Notes: generated by a model from the letters alone, not told the origin. A DNA stretch of 64,000 bases from Heligmosomoides polygyrus polygyrus (GCA_947396885.1 OX377202.1:106142198-106206197); one strand, 5' to 3'; counted from the first letter of the stretch, positions 11,158 to 23,605 are shown. Numbers and translations are program-made.

Positions 11158-11470
11158 ATGCACTCCGTGGGTTGAGCGGCTCATGGCGCTTAGAGAGTCT
11201 TCTGGATCGGCTACGAGGTACGGTAGTTCTACAGTAACCCTCAGAGGGCCTTGATTTGCGTAGGAAGGTCCTTATAGGACTACCGTAGCCCCTAAATGGG
11301 ACCAGGGATGGGGGAATTTCTGTTCTGTGTTTGCTGTTTCCTGATTTTCCTGCCATTTTGAGCAAATGTTTTTCATTTTTCTGTAGGGTACTGTAGCTCT
11401 ACAGTGGCCGCCATAGGACCTTACAGGACTACTGTAGCCCCTAAATGGGGTACGGTAGTCCTATGGGGGT
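11158..11470. repeat. CTACTGTAGCCCC repeat cluster
   Basis: Both orientations of GGACTACTGTAGCCCCTAAA and ACGGTAGTCCTATAGGGG-like words recur about six times, with a CTCTACAGTGGCCGC segment between. CTACTGTAG-type repeats are typical of Caenorhabditis genomes (general knowledge). No gene is present. Confidence 0.65.
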
Positions 11471-11974
11471 CCTCCATTCTGTTCACTCATTTTGAATTCG
11501 ATTTTCAATCCCCGTTGTTTCAGCACCACCCAGGCCTTTCAGCCTTCCCCATCGCTACCGTACCCTCCTCCCCAAGGCGCCCATTCACTGCCCCACCCGA
11601 ATGTCCCAGATAGCAACTTATCAGCCGGCACGCGCTGTTCACGTGCGAAACCGCCCGCTCCTCACGGGGATGGGTCACCATCCAGAAGGCGGCGAGCCCT
11701 TTGGCAGAGGCGATGACGGCCGGGCCCGCATGAGCGCAACGCACCGCAACGGCTTAGGCCTAATCGAGGGCACAACACCGCTGTCGGATACGATAGCGGA
11801 CAGGCAGGTCAGCCGGTCGATCGCGAGGGGCTACGGTGTCGGCCGTTTATTTGTCCGACGATTACTCACACACGTGTTTATGGCCGGTAAATAATTGCGC
11901 TCGACCGTAAAAGCTTAGCCTCTGAGCAGCCTCGGAGGGGTCTGTACTGTGGAGCTGAGCCTTTATAGGCTATT
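11471..11974. other. Unassigned GC-rich stretch
   Basis: A 97-codon plus-strand open frame (11601-11894) overlaps one on the minus strand. Neither has a recognisable domain or splice context, and high GC makes chance open frames likely. Nothing is annotated as coding. Confidence 0.35.
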
Positions 11975-13712
11975 AGGCCAATACCAATGGGAAGACGTGG
12001 GAACGAAGGTTCATATGTCTTCCCATTCTATGAGGTTTTCGAGAAGGGGAGTTTGGCATCCCTCGTCGAACCCCTCCCTTCACGTTGATGACGATGTCGT
12101 TGTAGAATGGTGAGATCTTGGTCGTAAATCCACTATACTGCTCTCGAAGGACTATGATGTAGTGAGTAGGAACACCCTGAGTGAGCAGGGCTTCCATGAC
12201 CGCTTCAGTCTCGACGGAGTCGAAGGCCTTCTTCAGGTCGATAAACGTAAGACACAGCGGCAACTTAACCCTCTGAGCTTTGTCTTTACCGTGTGGATGC
12301 GGATCGTAACCCTGAATCTCCTCCGAAATCCTGCCTGTTCGCATGGCTGTCCTTCGTCCAGCGTTCTGCTAATCCTATTCAGGATGACTTGAGTGAACAG
12401 CTTGTAGACCACGGAAGCAGATAGATCCGGCGATACTTGCCAATGTCGTGCAGGTCTCCCTTCTTGTACAGCAAAACAGTCTTGCTGGTCTTCCACTGAG
12501 ATGGAACCTTGCACTCCGACAGGTAGCGCGAGAAGAGCCGCGCCAGGGTGTTGATGAGCGCTGGCGGGACGTTCTTCAGGTGTTCGGGTCTGATCCTGTC
12601 GGGACCGGGTGCTGTACGTTTCTTCACCGACGAGATGGCGTGTCGGATCTCGGAAGGGAGAACAGAGGGAACGACGTATCCATCCTGCGGAAGATGGCAT
12701 GGGGGCAGGTGGACGTGGCTATCGAAGAGATCGGAGTAGAAGTCGTGGATGACTTTCTCCAGGTCCTTCTGGAAGAGGTGACGGTTCCGTCGGGACGTCG
12801 GAGAGCGGTCATGTTGGTCTTGAAGTTGGCGAAGTTCCGGCGGGCATTGCGGATGCTCAGCCCTGCCTCTGCTGCTTCAGCCAACACTTCCGCCCTTCTC
12901 TCCTTGAGATCTTCCTTTATCGCCGCTCTGCATAGCTTCGCAAGCTCGGACGTCAGCTGGTAGTTGCCTGACGTTCGTTCTGCTCCACGCTGGCGTATAA
13001 GCTCGAGAGTTTCCAGAGGCAGGCGTCTCTTGGTGGTCTTCAAGCTCTCGGCTCCCTTAGCACTATCGTGGAGATGGTGCACGATGCGGTCGTATTCCTC
13101 ATCGACGTTGTCCATGACGGCATCTTCCCAAAGGCCGACAAGAGAGGTGTAGAGGTCCCAGTTGATGGTCGTTCTGGGATTCCTCTTCTTGAACTTCGCG
13201 GCCTTCTCTCCTTGACGCGAAAAGCGGAACCTCGCGCGAAGGAGGCGATGGTCCGATCCCGTGTAGAACTTGGGGACAACGGAGACGTCGGTCAGGCAAT
13301 ACTTCTGATTGAAGATGATGTGGTCGATCTCGTTATGGAACTGGCCACCGGGGGATTCCCAGGTCCATTGTAGGGAGGGAGGCTTCTGGAACAGTGAGTT
13401 TCCATGGATGGTCTTGGTCGACATGATAAACTCAGACAGCCTTTCACCTTGCTCGTTCCACTCCAAACCGTGGGTTCCGATGTGAAGTTCTTCACCGACC
13501 TTCGTGGCCCGATCTTGGCGTTGAAGTCGCCTACGATCACTTTGTAGAAGGTGCGGTCTTCCTTATAGAACTTCTCCAGCTTCACGTAGAAGGCTTCGAC
13601 CTCTTCGCCGTCGTAGTCGGATGTAGGGGCCTACACGACGAACGCAGTCAAAGTTGGTACGAAGCCACATCGCTTCAGTCGCAGACGTCCGATCCGGGTT
13701 GTCAGAGACTCG
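11975..13712 (-). pseudogene. RTE-type LINE, truncated and frameshifted
   Basis: This is a broken RTE-clade non-LTR retrotransposon on the minus strand. From its upstream side it shows the C-terminal part of the AP-like endonuclease (VIVGDFNAKIGP near 13530, GSDHRLLRARFRFSR near 13250). A linker follows, then the reverse transcriptase start (APGPDRIRPEHL, VPSQWKTSKTVLLYKKGD) and motif A (FIDLKKAFDSVETE near 12235). It ends around the GVRRG motif near 12065. The endonuclease N-terminus and the palm motif with FADD are missing. Frame changes near 12640, 12400 and 12240 split it into at least four frames. It cannot encode a working protein. The copy at 42540-43745 is the same family. Confidence 0.9.
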
Positions 13713-13769
13713 TACAAATCGATGTTCATGGCGCATTCCAGTGAACTCCTCGGCTTACTTGGTGTTCTG

Positions 13770-13862
13770 CTTGCATTATGGAACTGGCCACCGGGGGATT
13801 CCCAGGTCCATCGTAGGGAGGGAGGCTTCTGGAACAGCGAGTTTCCATGGATGGCCTACTGC
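13770..13862. repeat. Duplicated RTE fragment
   Basis: About 90 bp, beginning TTATGGAACTGGCCACCGGG, repeats 13331-13412 of the neighbouring RTE copy in direct orientation with very few differences. It lies outside the RTE body, so a local duplication happened after insertion. Confidence 0.85.
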
Positions 13863-14370
13863 ATTCCCTGCGCTGTACAGCCCCTCTCGTTCCAAAGCCG
13901 TGCCGCCGACCATCAGAAGACCGTAAAACGGCCCAGAACTACACCAAACATCCAGGTCTTCAATCTATGCCCCCTTTCGCCCATTCTGATGTGTGTACTC
14001 GGGCGAAGACCGTCACGAGGACATGTGCGTGTGTGTGTGCGACTCTCCGGGTGTTCTTCGTCGATTGTTGTGACGATTGGCAGCGGCCGACATCGTCCAC
14101 TAATGACTGAAGTGACTACTGCAGACCGTCGAGCACTACGTTTTGGTCGCTCATAGATCGCCGCAGCGTATTCCCCCGCGATGGAATTCACTTCAGGAAC
14201 CCAGTTCCGGCTTGAAATAGGAGGGCAGCAGCGTCAGGAGACTGCTCACCGTCAGATTGCATCATAATGGCGACGGCCGTCGTCAATGCCTGCGACGCAC
14301 CGACTGGGCTGACGCAATGGCTATAGGGCAACGTCTGTGGGCGTCTGTTGGTAGCTTCTGCATCTGTAGG
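13863..14370. other. Unassigned sequence
   Basis: Overlapping open frames of 87-144 codons run on both strands (13722-14191) but begin in the duplicated RTE fragment and show no domain. No splice-supported exon was seen. Confidence 0.35.
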
Positions 14371-14910
14371 TCTTATCTGACAGCCAAGTAGCTCTCGAGG
14401 GACCGTCTGGATGAGGAACTTCCTCTATGCAGCCCATAGAATCTGCTTAGAAAGGCAGCAAAGGCTTTATGGATTGAATTGCTGCGAAAATATTGGCCGC
14501 ACCTTCCTGGTGGGAAATCGTGCATTTTTGTGGACAAATGTGATGAAACGAGGACCTGATTGGCTGGCATGTGTTTGGTCGGTGCACTGATTGGTTAGTG
14601 CGCTTCCACCTCCCGATGCTTCTCACTTCCGTTCAGGTCCTCAGGAGCCTTCCTTCCTCCTACATAAGGAGGTGCTTTTCAGGCCTTTGAAAGAGCCTGA
14701 GAGCGGGCTTCGAAAGACCGCCTTCCAAGTCCCTCAGGGCGACCAGAAATCCCTCTTCTGGATCTGTGAGCCTTATCCAACAGCCAAGTAGTTCTCCAGG
14801 GTGTGTTTGGATGAGGAATTGGCTCCATATAGTCAGCAGAAGCTGCTAGAGAAACACCGAAGGCATTATATGCTAGAGTGTTGCGAAAATACTGGCCGTG
14901 CTGATCCTTT
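14371..14910. repeat. Direct repeat pair of about 135 bp
   Basis: 14371-14510 and 14770-14905 share ACAGCCAAGTAG, CTGGATGAGGAA, GAGAAA-type and TTGCGAAAATACTGGCCG words in order. The spacer contains CTGATTGG words like those inside the GTCGTTAATG MITE family. It is probably an old segmental duplication; no gene was seen. Confidence 0.6.
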
Positions 14911-15719
14911 GGAATTTTTAAATTTCCGGCGAACACCTGGCATGAACGAAAGCCTGTCGAGTTGGAGTGTTTACATTCAGAGCTGAAAGTGTTCTTCGGC
15001 CTTTCGGAGGAGCCGGAACACGGCCACCATGGGCGAACGTAACGTCTTCTTCATCAGTAGCCCTCCTCAGCGCTCCTTGAAAAAATCCTTTCCTCCAGAA
15101 ACCTTCTAGGGGTACCGATGACAAAAAACCCTCTAAACACCGGATAGAGATCTCCCATAGTCTCACAGATCTCGACAATGCTCCTAGGTGAAGCAACGGT
15201 AGCCTTCTAAAGTAAGGTAGTTCTGTAACAACGTCTTCGGAGAATAATTTTCTGCCGAGGGCGAGTGGTAGCGTCGTCGGAATCGTCGGAAGACGCGCCG
15301 GCTTTCGTTTCCACTCCCACTCAGGTTTCTTGATTTGAATTTCCTTCCCAGACCAGCCTTCCAGCCTTCCAGGGTCGATGAAATGCCTCCGGACTTGCCC
15401 GAGAGGGATAAAACACTGACTTACTCTCCGTAAGTCATTGTATAAGCCAGACACGCATTCAAGTTACCTCAACACGACATCCCTAGAAGTAGAATGCGTG
15501 GCGCATCCCAAGGGGATTGATTAGCGCCGTGCTTTACCGTTATCCTTTTAGGTTTTTAGCCTGTTCAATTTCAGACCTTTTAAGACTTTTCATATTCCAG
15601 ACTTTCAGATTTTTTTCGTTTAGCTTCTCGGGTGAGCCAAGTTAGTTTCTTCAAGCCTTTTGTGGCTGGTATCGAGGTTGTGAGCTGTACAACAATGATT
15701 TGTTGCGATCAAAACTCTA
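14911..15719. other. Unassigned sequence
   Basis: A 178-codon minus-strand open frame (14918-15454) has no recognised domain. An AATGCGTGGCGCATCCC word occurs near 15490. No supporting features were found. Confidence 0.3.
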
Positions 15720-15796
15720 GCGCCAGGCGGGACTCGAACCCGCACCTTCTGCTGACCGGGCGAGAATGCTCTGCGCCGTTGCACCATCGGAGCGCA
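15720..15796 (-). pseudogene. tRNA-like sequence
   Basis: On the minus strand there is a near-perfect B box (GGTTCGAGTCC, 15730-15740) inside a perfect GCGGG/CCCGC T-stem (15727-15743), and an A-box-like TGGTGCAACGG (15777-15787). The acceptor ends pair only partly. The anticodon region forms TTCT/AGAA with a loop that is too long. It is probably a tRNA pseudogene or tRNA-derived repeat head; a functional gene is unlikely but not excluded. Confidence 0.55.
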
Positions 15797-16783
15797 CGCC
15801 GTGGGATCCACTTCCTGTGGTCACCGCGCTCTTTCCTCTTCCTTGTAGAGGCTGCAGTTGACCTAACAAGGCATCGTCCGAATTTCTCGCACACTCATGG
15901 TCAGAAGAAGAGCACTCGGTCTCTTCGTTGGGTGTTGCCCGTCGATGGCTATCTCTCTCCGCTTGAATGGCAGGTACACTCAACCAGAATGATGGTTCTA
16001 GCGGTGGCGGAGATCGTTCCGCTGCGGCGTCGACTCGATTTCTTTGTACGAGTTGGTGGCCGTGGTGGGTGCAGGCGGCCCCACTTCTGCAGCTGACTGC
16101 TGACGCTGCTGTTGCTGTTGAGTACGAGCGACGCGAGCGATTCACATGAATGTCATCTTCTTCATCGGCGACAGCACCACCACCACTCGACAAACAACAA
16201 CAACACCGATCACCGTTGTTCGAGGCACTGATAAAGAGGCGAGTGGAGTTTGCACCCGCTGCAGTAGTAGTGGTGCTCGGTTCCAAACAACATTCCTGCG
16301 GTCGGTAGGCACGGCCAGAAGACGCGGACTACCGCTTCTAGCCGCTTTCCAGGAAAGGAAGGCATGTGGCTGTAAGGACACAGAGAGATGCTTCTTCTGA
16401 GAGGTTGAAGGCCACATAGATCAGGAAAAGCTCACTGTCGATCTTTGGCTTGACGGCGTTACACCATGACGACAACTGCTGCTTCTGCAGTCTCTGCAAG
16501 CTGTCGTTGATCGCTTTTGCACCACCGACTCGAACCACTGAGCGCGTTCAGGGACTACGATCAGTGCTCACGATTACACTGTTTCAACGTCTCTATAGAC
16601 GTTTGTTCCTGTTCTTCTGATGACGTCACTCTCCACAATAAACTGGAATGAGCCACGTACTCGTCTTCTATAGGACTTGTGGAGTTAAGTAGAATGCCTA
16701 TTTAGACACCTAATGCATGAAAGTCAGAGTTGTATCCTTTCCAGACACGTCTGGTACCACCAGAGAGATAGAAGGCTTCGTTG
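15797..16783. other. Unassigned GC-rich sequence
   Basis: Long open frames occur on both strands (15717-16286 minus, 15632-16096 plus, 16142-16417 minus). They contain CAACAA/CAGCAG-type low-complexity runs and no recognised domain. None starts with a credible ATG plus splice context. Confidence 0.3.
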
Positions 16784-16860
16784 CCCAGTGCAGGACTCGA
16801 ACCATGAATCGATTCGAAGTTCACGCGACAGCCAGCACCTCTTCCAACTGTGCTACACAC
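16784..16860 (-). pseudogene. tRNA-like sequence
   Basis: On the minus strand an exact B box (GGTTCGAGTCC, 16793-16803) and an A-box-like TAGCACAGTTGG (16844-16855) are spaced as in a tRNA with a longer variable region. The T-stem and acceptor do not pair well. It is read as a decayed tRNA or SINE head. Confidence 0.5.
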
Positions 16861-16980
16861 TGTACATAGCCTTCTAACTATCCACTGCACCTTTCGGGTC
16901 GTTGTCAATTTTTTGCCCTGCTTCTCGGAGAATTTTTATTCTCTTGCTTTTAACAGTCCTTCTTTCCTTCTTTCCCCTTT

Positions 16981-18250
16981 GTCATTCATTCATTCATTCA
17001 TTCATTCATCTATACAATCATTTATACTTTGTTCATTCATTCACTCGTTCATTCATACCTTTGTTCATTCATTCAATCATTCACTCGTTCATTCATTCTT
17101 TCCTTCCTTCCTTCCTTCCTTCATTCATCCATTCATCCATTCATCCATTCATCCATTCAACCATTCATCCATTCAACCATTCATCCATCCATCCATTCAT
17201 ACCTTTGTTCATTCATTCACTCATTCAATCCTTTGTTGATTCATTCATTCGTTCATTGGCCCATTCATCTACTCGCTTTTCCACTCATACTTACATTCCT
17301 TCCTTCCTTTCTTTCTCGCTTCACTTTTCCTCTCAGTTTTTACATGTTTCATTGATTAGTTCTATGTTCCTCTCTTTCCTCATTTCAGTCTGTCGTTCTT
17401 GATTTTTATTCTTTTCGATTTTTATCTCTTTCATCGGTTCTATATTTCTCTTTTTTCTTCCTTTTGTTTTCCTTTCTTGCTTTTTCTTTGTCTCTCACTA
17501 TTTGTCTTTCTCATCGGTTGCCATACATTCTTTCATTCATGCTTTCTTTTTGCTTCTTTTCTTTCCCTCATCTGTGTTTCGCCCGTTCTATTTCTTTCTG
17601 TCCCTTTCTTTTTCTTTATTTTTCATATTCTTCTTTATTTCCTCCCTTCTTTCATCCTTTCCTTCTTCGGCCCTCTAAATATTAGCCATCTATTCGTTTT
17701 TACACTCATACATATATCCTTTCTATCCTCTTTTCTCGGTTCTTTCTTCCTCTCAGTTTCTACTTGTTTCAATGATTGGTTCGAGCCTCGTCTTTTTTTC
17801 TTCTTTTCAATCTGTCGTTCTTGATTTCCCCTTCCTCGCAATTTTTACCCCTTTCATTGGTTCTATACCTCTCCTCTTTCTTTCTTTCCTTCTTTCGTTC
17901 TTCTTTCTTTCTTTTTCTTTCTCGTTTTCTTTCTCTTTCACTACTTATCTTTTTCATCATTTATCATACATTGTGTTTCATTCAGTCTCCCACCCTCTTT
18001 CATTCATGCTTCCTTTTCTCTTCTTTTCCCTTTCCGTCATCTATGTTTCGTTTGTTCTGTGCCTTTCTTTCTTTCACTTTCTTTTTCTTTCTTTATTTTT
18101 CTCTTTCCTTTTTCTAATTCTTTTTCCTCTCTTTCTTTCTTTATTTTCTTTTATTTCCTCCCTTCTTTCATCCTTTATTTATTCGGTTCTCTACATTTTG
18201 GCATTTCTTTCTTCCTTTCTTTCAATTTCCGTCTGCTTTTCTTATTCAGC
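16981..18250. repeat. ATTC microsatellite and pyrimidine-rich tract
   Basis: 16981-17290 is an imperfect (ATTC)n array. 17300-18250 is almost entirely T and C on the plus strand. Long apparent open frames here (for example 16902-17402, 17772-18467) are low-complexity artefacts rich in Phe, Ser, Leu and Ile-His. Confidence 0.85.
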
Positions 18251-18299
18251 ATCTCTACGCAGTATTTATGGTCGCAACTCTCTGATCAGGTGTGGACGC

Positions 18300-18365
18300 C
18301 TGAATCCCCATCACTCATCCCTGTATCGTGCCAAAATGACCCAGTTGGTCCTAGCACACTCAAAT
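18300..18365 (-). repeat. RTE 3-prime-end fragment
   Basis: CATCACTCATCCCTGTATCG and TGCCAAAATGACCCAGTTGG correspond to the last codons and 3-prime end of the RTE copy near 42610-42650 (TIHW.IGTRQGR region). This is a short dead stub. Confidence 0.6.
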
Positions 18366-19586
18366 AGCAGAAAAAGTGTCCAAAAGTGTCATTCTCGTTC
18401 AGAGCTCTTAAGCAAGAAGTACCAACGGCGTGGGGTGAACGTTCTGGTGTTGTCTTCACGTCGCTGATGTACAGACGTTTATCCGGCTCACATTCAGCGG
18501 ATTCGTTACCGACCCACGTAGTTGTCGACGAAATCATGGCCTTGGCTGGCAGCTGGACGATGATAGTCCAAGCCGAAATCCTCCAGAATTGAGTTCGAAT
18601 ACGCACTGCTTTTTCACGAAAACCGTTTCTTCCTTTATGATTTGTGCAAATGTTAACCGTGGGGAGAAGTGGCAATGTTCGCCCACATTCCACCATTTCA
18701 TTCCAGTTCCAGTTCCAGCTCGTTTGGCGACGATCACGACGACTACAATGAGGTTGAACAAACTCTTCCGTAAGAAAGAAGAACACTGAACAAACGGCAG
18801 AAGAACTTTCCTTCAGGTGGAAGAAGGCTATTATTGCCCTTCCCTTCGTCGGAAGCGCATCTGGGTTCTCCCTGCAGAAGATCGAAGGAAAACGAAGAAG
18901 ACCTGTATCCTTTCGGATCAAAAACGGTACATGTCGCGAAAATGAGCAGCACTGGGGCCAGTCACGTCGTATCGAATGAGCGCGCCATTCTCCTAGCGCG
19001 TCCTATCCGCCGTGCAGACAGCACGGGATGCTGCTCTTCTTGCACTCCTCGGTGTACCAGCGCGTCCTTCTTCTCTTCTTATCGCCAGCCAATGCTTCCT
19101 ATCCACAGATGACTCCTAGGCGGTGCACTTTCCGATCAGCTTCTCGTCTTCTCGACGACGTCATTGTCCTTAGGTTTTTTGCGGTCTCCTCTCATAGGCA
19201 CAGCTCCTTCCGCAGGCAGGCAGGCAGGCAGGCAGGTGTACACTGGGGCGAACTTTGATTCGTGCAGGGGGACGAGATCGCCGAAAACATTTCGCCCTTA
19301 TCACAAGGACTAAAAAGAAGTCGACGCGCGGCGATAGGAAGCACGATCGCTCGCTGAGTTTCAACGGAACAATTGCCCCACGTCTTTGTCAGCATGATGA
19401 CGTTCTTTGAAAGAAGAAGTCGAGATGGGCGTGTGTGTACAGTGGAGTCAGGCGCAGGACGAGTGGAGCAGTGAAGAAGATGTCATTGTTTCCAGCTTTA
19501 CGGCGAATTCAGGACGTGTCATGCCCGAGTATGGGCCAGAATCTGGCTACAAAGTAAGGAAGAAGGGCAAACGTCGATGCGAATGT
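18366..19586. other. Unassigned sequence with an AGGC microsatellite
   Basis: No domain was recognised in the overlapping open frames (a 211-codon minus frame at 18286-18921 ends in the RTE stub). A (GCAG/AGGC) microsatellite lies at 19212-19236. Confidence 0.35.
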
Positions 19587-20097
19587 GCCATGCTTCCTGT
19601 TCCTACGTGGTAGTCTGGCCACAGAAGTCCTACAGTCTTCCACTTCGTCGAAATGCGAGGAGCAAAGACACTGTTGCACGGCCCAGGTTGTCGAAAATTA
19701 GGTGGGCCGGTCACGAGTGCACCAGATCCGTAGCCGACTGAACTCCATGCTTCCTGGTTCTGCGTGTTAGCCTGGTCAGAGAGGATCTACAGAGTCATCG
19801 AATTCGTCGAAATTCGAGGAGCGAAGAAGCTGTTGCAAGTTTTGGGCAAGTTATCCAAAATTAGGTGGGCCGATCACTGCTGGACCAGAATCGTAGCCGA
19901 CTGGACTCCATCGGATGTCAACATACCTTAGAATGCACCATGCTTCCTGTTTCTTCATGCTAGTCCAGGCACAGAAGACCAATAGACTTCCACTTCGTCG
20001 AAATTTGAGCTGCAGAGAGGCTGTTGCATGGGTCAACTTGTCCAAAATTAGGTGAGCCGGTCGCGGATAAGATACGTAGCCGAATGGACTCCATACA
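19587..20097. repeat. Three-unit array carrying an RTE segment
   Basis: Three direct units of about 160-185 bp start near 19587, 19749 and 19938 with CCATGCTTCCTG and end in AAATTAGGTGGGCCGGTCAC and GTAGCCGA.TGGACTCC. The latter segment encodes a KIRWAGH-like stretch and matches the RTE C-terminal region at 42820-42845 (SKIRWAGHVM). So an RTE piece was amplified in tandem. Related units on the other strand lie at 55040-55275. Confidence 0.7.
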
Positions 20098-21444
20098 ATG
20101 TCAAAAGAGTCCTAGAGCGCAGATCAACGCGTTGCTTCGAATTCTTCACGACACCCTCGGAGGGTCATCGTGACGCGTCTTTCGAGCGAGAAACGGTACT
20201 GGGCCATTCTGGCACATGACACGTATGGGTAGGCGTCGTAAGTGCCTGCTCAAAAAGCTCGATGACTAACGGCAACACGGATGATGCAATCGATTCTAAA
20301 CGGAACGACTCGATAATGAGGCCTAGGTGTAGAGGAATGGGGAAGGAGGCACCAGAAAAACTCGTCCGCATCGAATGGGCGGAGCGTGTATGGCAGGTGC
20401 CACTAATTACACTGACACGTGTTCGGCTGTGATTCGCTGGTGCGTCCCCGCCTCCTCATGTAGGCCGCATTGACGACTAGTAGCTTCTCACCTTCATAGC
20501 AAGGGCTTTCCGGTTAGAGCGTCTTCTGAGATGTAGGCAGAGTTGTAGAACAGGTCTCCAGCCATTTTTGGCTTCCTTTGTGGGATCGTTTTCTATTCAT
20601 GCAATGAGAATGGAACTTCTCGAGCTGGTCCTGGTTATGTTAGTCAGATTATTGTAAGGAAGACGTCTCCCTTCTCCTCTTCTCAGTCCGAAGCCATTCT
20701 AGCTACCATCTGACGACTCAATGGCAGGTCGCGTTCCACCGAGATTCTATTCTGAGTATGGAGTAGCACCTTCTGGTGTAGAATACTTCCAGATGCTGCC
20801 GCAAATTCTGCCGTGTCAAGTAACAACCGAACGCTTCTGGAGCAACTGAATAGCCTGCAGACGTAGATGCGCGACGGAAACTACTTCTATAGCCGTCAGC
20901 TCTCCGTAGCTACTTCTGCGTTCCTTCCAAGAAGCCGGGCGTTCCACACGAACAAAGTCCTTTTGTTCGGAGTCTCCATGGTATCCATTTCGTCGTCGTT
21001 GCATTGCTATCACCGATTTGTTGCCATCTGTCGGCGATAGCGGAGAAACTTATCCCAGCACCGGCACGGTACAAGGTTCACCTGAACGCGGGGGTGCTGG
21101 GTCACTAGAGTGAAGCCAGAAAACTTTGCCCACAACTCGTTTTGAAAGAGAGGGAAGCAAAGAAGTGGTCATATCCGAAGTTTCAGCTGTTCTTTCGGCC
21201 ATCGATATCCTCGAGGAGGCGCCTCTGACGTCACCATCTGTCCCTGCTGCGTGCCAGAATGATCCAGTGGCACCATGCCCTTGAAGGGAGGTAGTATACT
21301 GCGGTCAATGCATTGCGCCGTCTTCACGGCTTTCCCGAGAAGTAGTTGGTTTAATTCCATACCGACGGAATTCCAGCGACATCAGCAATTTTGCCTTTTT
21401 AAGTAAATTTGTCTGTCCATCTGTCTATCTGTCTGCGCGAAATT
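20098..21444. other. Unassigned sequence with RTE stubs
   Basis: RTE 3-prime-end words occur near 20195-20230 (CATTCTGGCACATGACACG) and 21230-21280 (CCCTGCTGCGTGCCAGAATG). A half-copy of the GTCGTTAATG MITE family (CATGTAGGCCGCATTGACGAC) lies at about 20456. No gene was seen. Confidence 0.4.
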
Positions 21445-23605
21445 AATGGCCGTTCGACAGCAGCTTCCTTCCTCGACATCATAGATCTCGCATGCGGATC
21501 ATCCGATCCATTCTTTTCTTGCCTTTTTGGCCTTCTCGCCAATGTTTCACAGGATTTTGTTTAGTTTGCAGTTTGTTTTACTGTTTTTTGCCCACAGAAG
21601 CACCTATAGGGAATGCCTGCTGGGTTATATAAGAACCAGTAGGTCTGTCTGTTTATCAGTCTACCCGTCTGCGCGAAATTGATGGCCACTCCTCGACATT
21701 ATCGATCTCGCATGAGGATGATCCGTTAGAGGCGCGGATAGCGCGAATAAGTTGGCTGAGTTGGATAGACTTCACAAAATGGCCAATATCGATCAATATT
21801 ATAGATTTTGCAGACAGTTCGCCGCTTCAGGTGAGAATCTGGTGAACGCATGATTTGGTTCAGCGCACTTCCAGCGCTCTTATAGTGGGGTAGAGGTGGG
21901 CGATGTCCACAGATTCCTTACTTCTCCACAGAAGCACCTCCAGGAAATGTCTGGTGGCTTATATAAAAACCAGTAAATCTGTCCGTCTATCTGCCTATCT
22001 GTCTGTGCGAAATTAATGGCCGTTCGACAAGGTGCCTTTCTCGACATCAATCAATCACCCAGGAAGACGATTCGTTAAATACGTGGATAGCGCGAGCAAC
22101 TTGTCCGATAGAGAGGCTTTTCCATAGACGAGCAATCAATTTTATCGATCAGTGTTTTCGATTTTGCTGACAGCTGCCCGTTTCAGGTGAAAATCTCATG
22201 GACGCCGGATTTGGTTCATACACTTCCAGCGCTCTTAGAGTGGGGTAGAGGTGTTCACAGATTCCTGACTTCTCCACAGAATCAGCAAATCTGTATGTCT
22301 ATCTGTCTGCGCAAAATTAATGGCCGTTCGATAGCAGTCTCCCCCCTCGACATCATCGATCTCGCATGAAGATTCGTTAAATACGCTGATAGCGCGAGTA
22401 ACCTGGCCGACAGAGAGGCTTTTCCATAGAGAGCAATCAATGTTATCGATCAGTATTATCGATTTTGCAGACAGCTGTCCGTTTCAGGTGAAAATCTCGT
22501 GGGCGCCGGATTTGGTTCAGGCACTTCCAGCGCTCTTAGAGTGGAGTAGAGGTGGAAGATGTCCACAGATTCCTTACTTCTCCACAGAAGCACCTCCAGG
22601 AAATGCCTCGTGGTTTATATAAAATCCAGTAAATCTGTCTGTCTATCTGTCCGCGCGAAGTAAATGGCCGTTCGACAAGCTTCTCGACATCTCGCAGATC
22701 TCGCATGAGGATGATCCGTTAGAGGCGCGGATAGCGCGAATAAGTTGGCTGAGTTGGACAGACTTCACAAGATGGCCAATATCGATCAATATTATCGATT
22801 TTGCTGACAGTTCATGATTTCAGGTGAGAATCCCGTGGACGCCGGATTTGGTTCAGGCGTTCCAGCGTTCTTCGAGTGGGGTAGAGGTAGACGATGTCCA
22901 CAGATTCCTGACTTCTCCACAGAAGCACCTCCAGGAAATGCCTGCTGGGTTATATAAAAACCAGTAAATATGTCTGATTATCTGTCTATCTGTCTGTGCA
23001 AAATTAATGGCCGTTCGACAACAGTCTCCCTCCTCGACATCATCGATCTCGCATGATGATTCGTTAAATGCGCTGATAGCGCGAGTAACCTGGCCGACAG
23101 AGAGGCCTTTCCATAGAGAGCAATCAATGTTATCGATCAGTATTATCGATTTTGCTGACAGCTGTCCGTTTCAGGTGAAAATCTCGTGGACGCCGGATTT
23201 GGTTCAGGCACTTCCAGCGCTCTTAGAGTGGAGTAGAGGTGGAAGATGTCCACAGATTCCTTACTTCTCCACAGAAGCACCTCCAGGAAATGCCTCGTGG
23301 TTTATATAAAATCCAGTAAATCTGTCTGTCTATCTGTCCGCGCGAAGAAAATGGCCGTTCGACAAGCTTCTCGACATCTCGCAGATCTCGCATGAGGATG
23401 ATCCGTTAGAGGCGCGGATAGCGCGAATAAGTTGGCTGGGTTGGACAGACTTCACAAGACGGCCAATATCGATCAATATTATCGATTTTGCAGACAGTTG
23501 ACCGTTTCAGGTGAAAACCTCGTGGACACCGGATTTGGTTCAGACACTTCCAGCGCTCTTAGAGTGGGGTAGAGGTAGATGATGTCCACAGATTCCTGAC
23601 TTCGG
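21445..23605. repeat. Tandem repeat, units of 235-345 bp, about seven copies
   Basis: Units carry, in order, GTCTGTCTATCTGTCTGCGCG, AATTAATGGCCGTTCGACA, CTCGCATGAGGATGATCCGT, AATATCGATCAATATTATCG, TTTCAGGTGAAAATCTCGTG and CCACAGATTCC. Unit starts (ATGGCCGTTCGAC or its variant) fall near 21680, 22014, 22318, 22662, 23005 and 23349. Each unit contains a TTTCAGGTGAAAATC segment resembling a splice acceptor fused to a donor, but no open frame crosses units convincingly. Confidence 0.85.

Noticed and set aside
13722..14156. 144-codon plus-strand frame
   Set aside because: Its first third is a duplicated RTE fragment in antisense; the rest has no domain and overlaps open frames on the other strand.
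15720..15796. Functional tRNA gene on the minus strand
   Set aside because: The T-arm is perfect, but the acceptor stem does not pair and the anticodon loop is too long.
15717..16286. 189-codon minus-strand open frame
   Set aside because: It begins at a TTG, runs into the tRNA-like sequence, has low-complexity Thr/Cys/Ser runs and no recognised domain or splice signals.
16850..18467. Open frames of 129-231 codons rich in FIHSFIHS and Phe/Ser
   Set aside because: They are read through an (ATTC)n microsatellite and a pyrimidine tract; all three frames are open.
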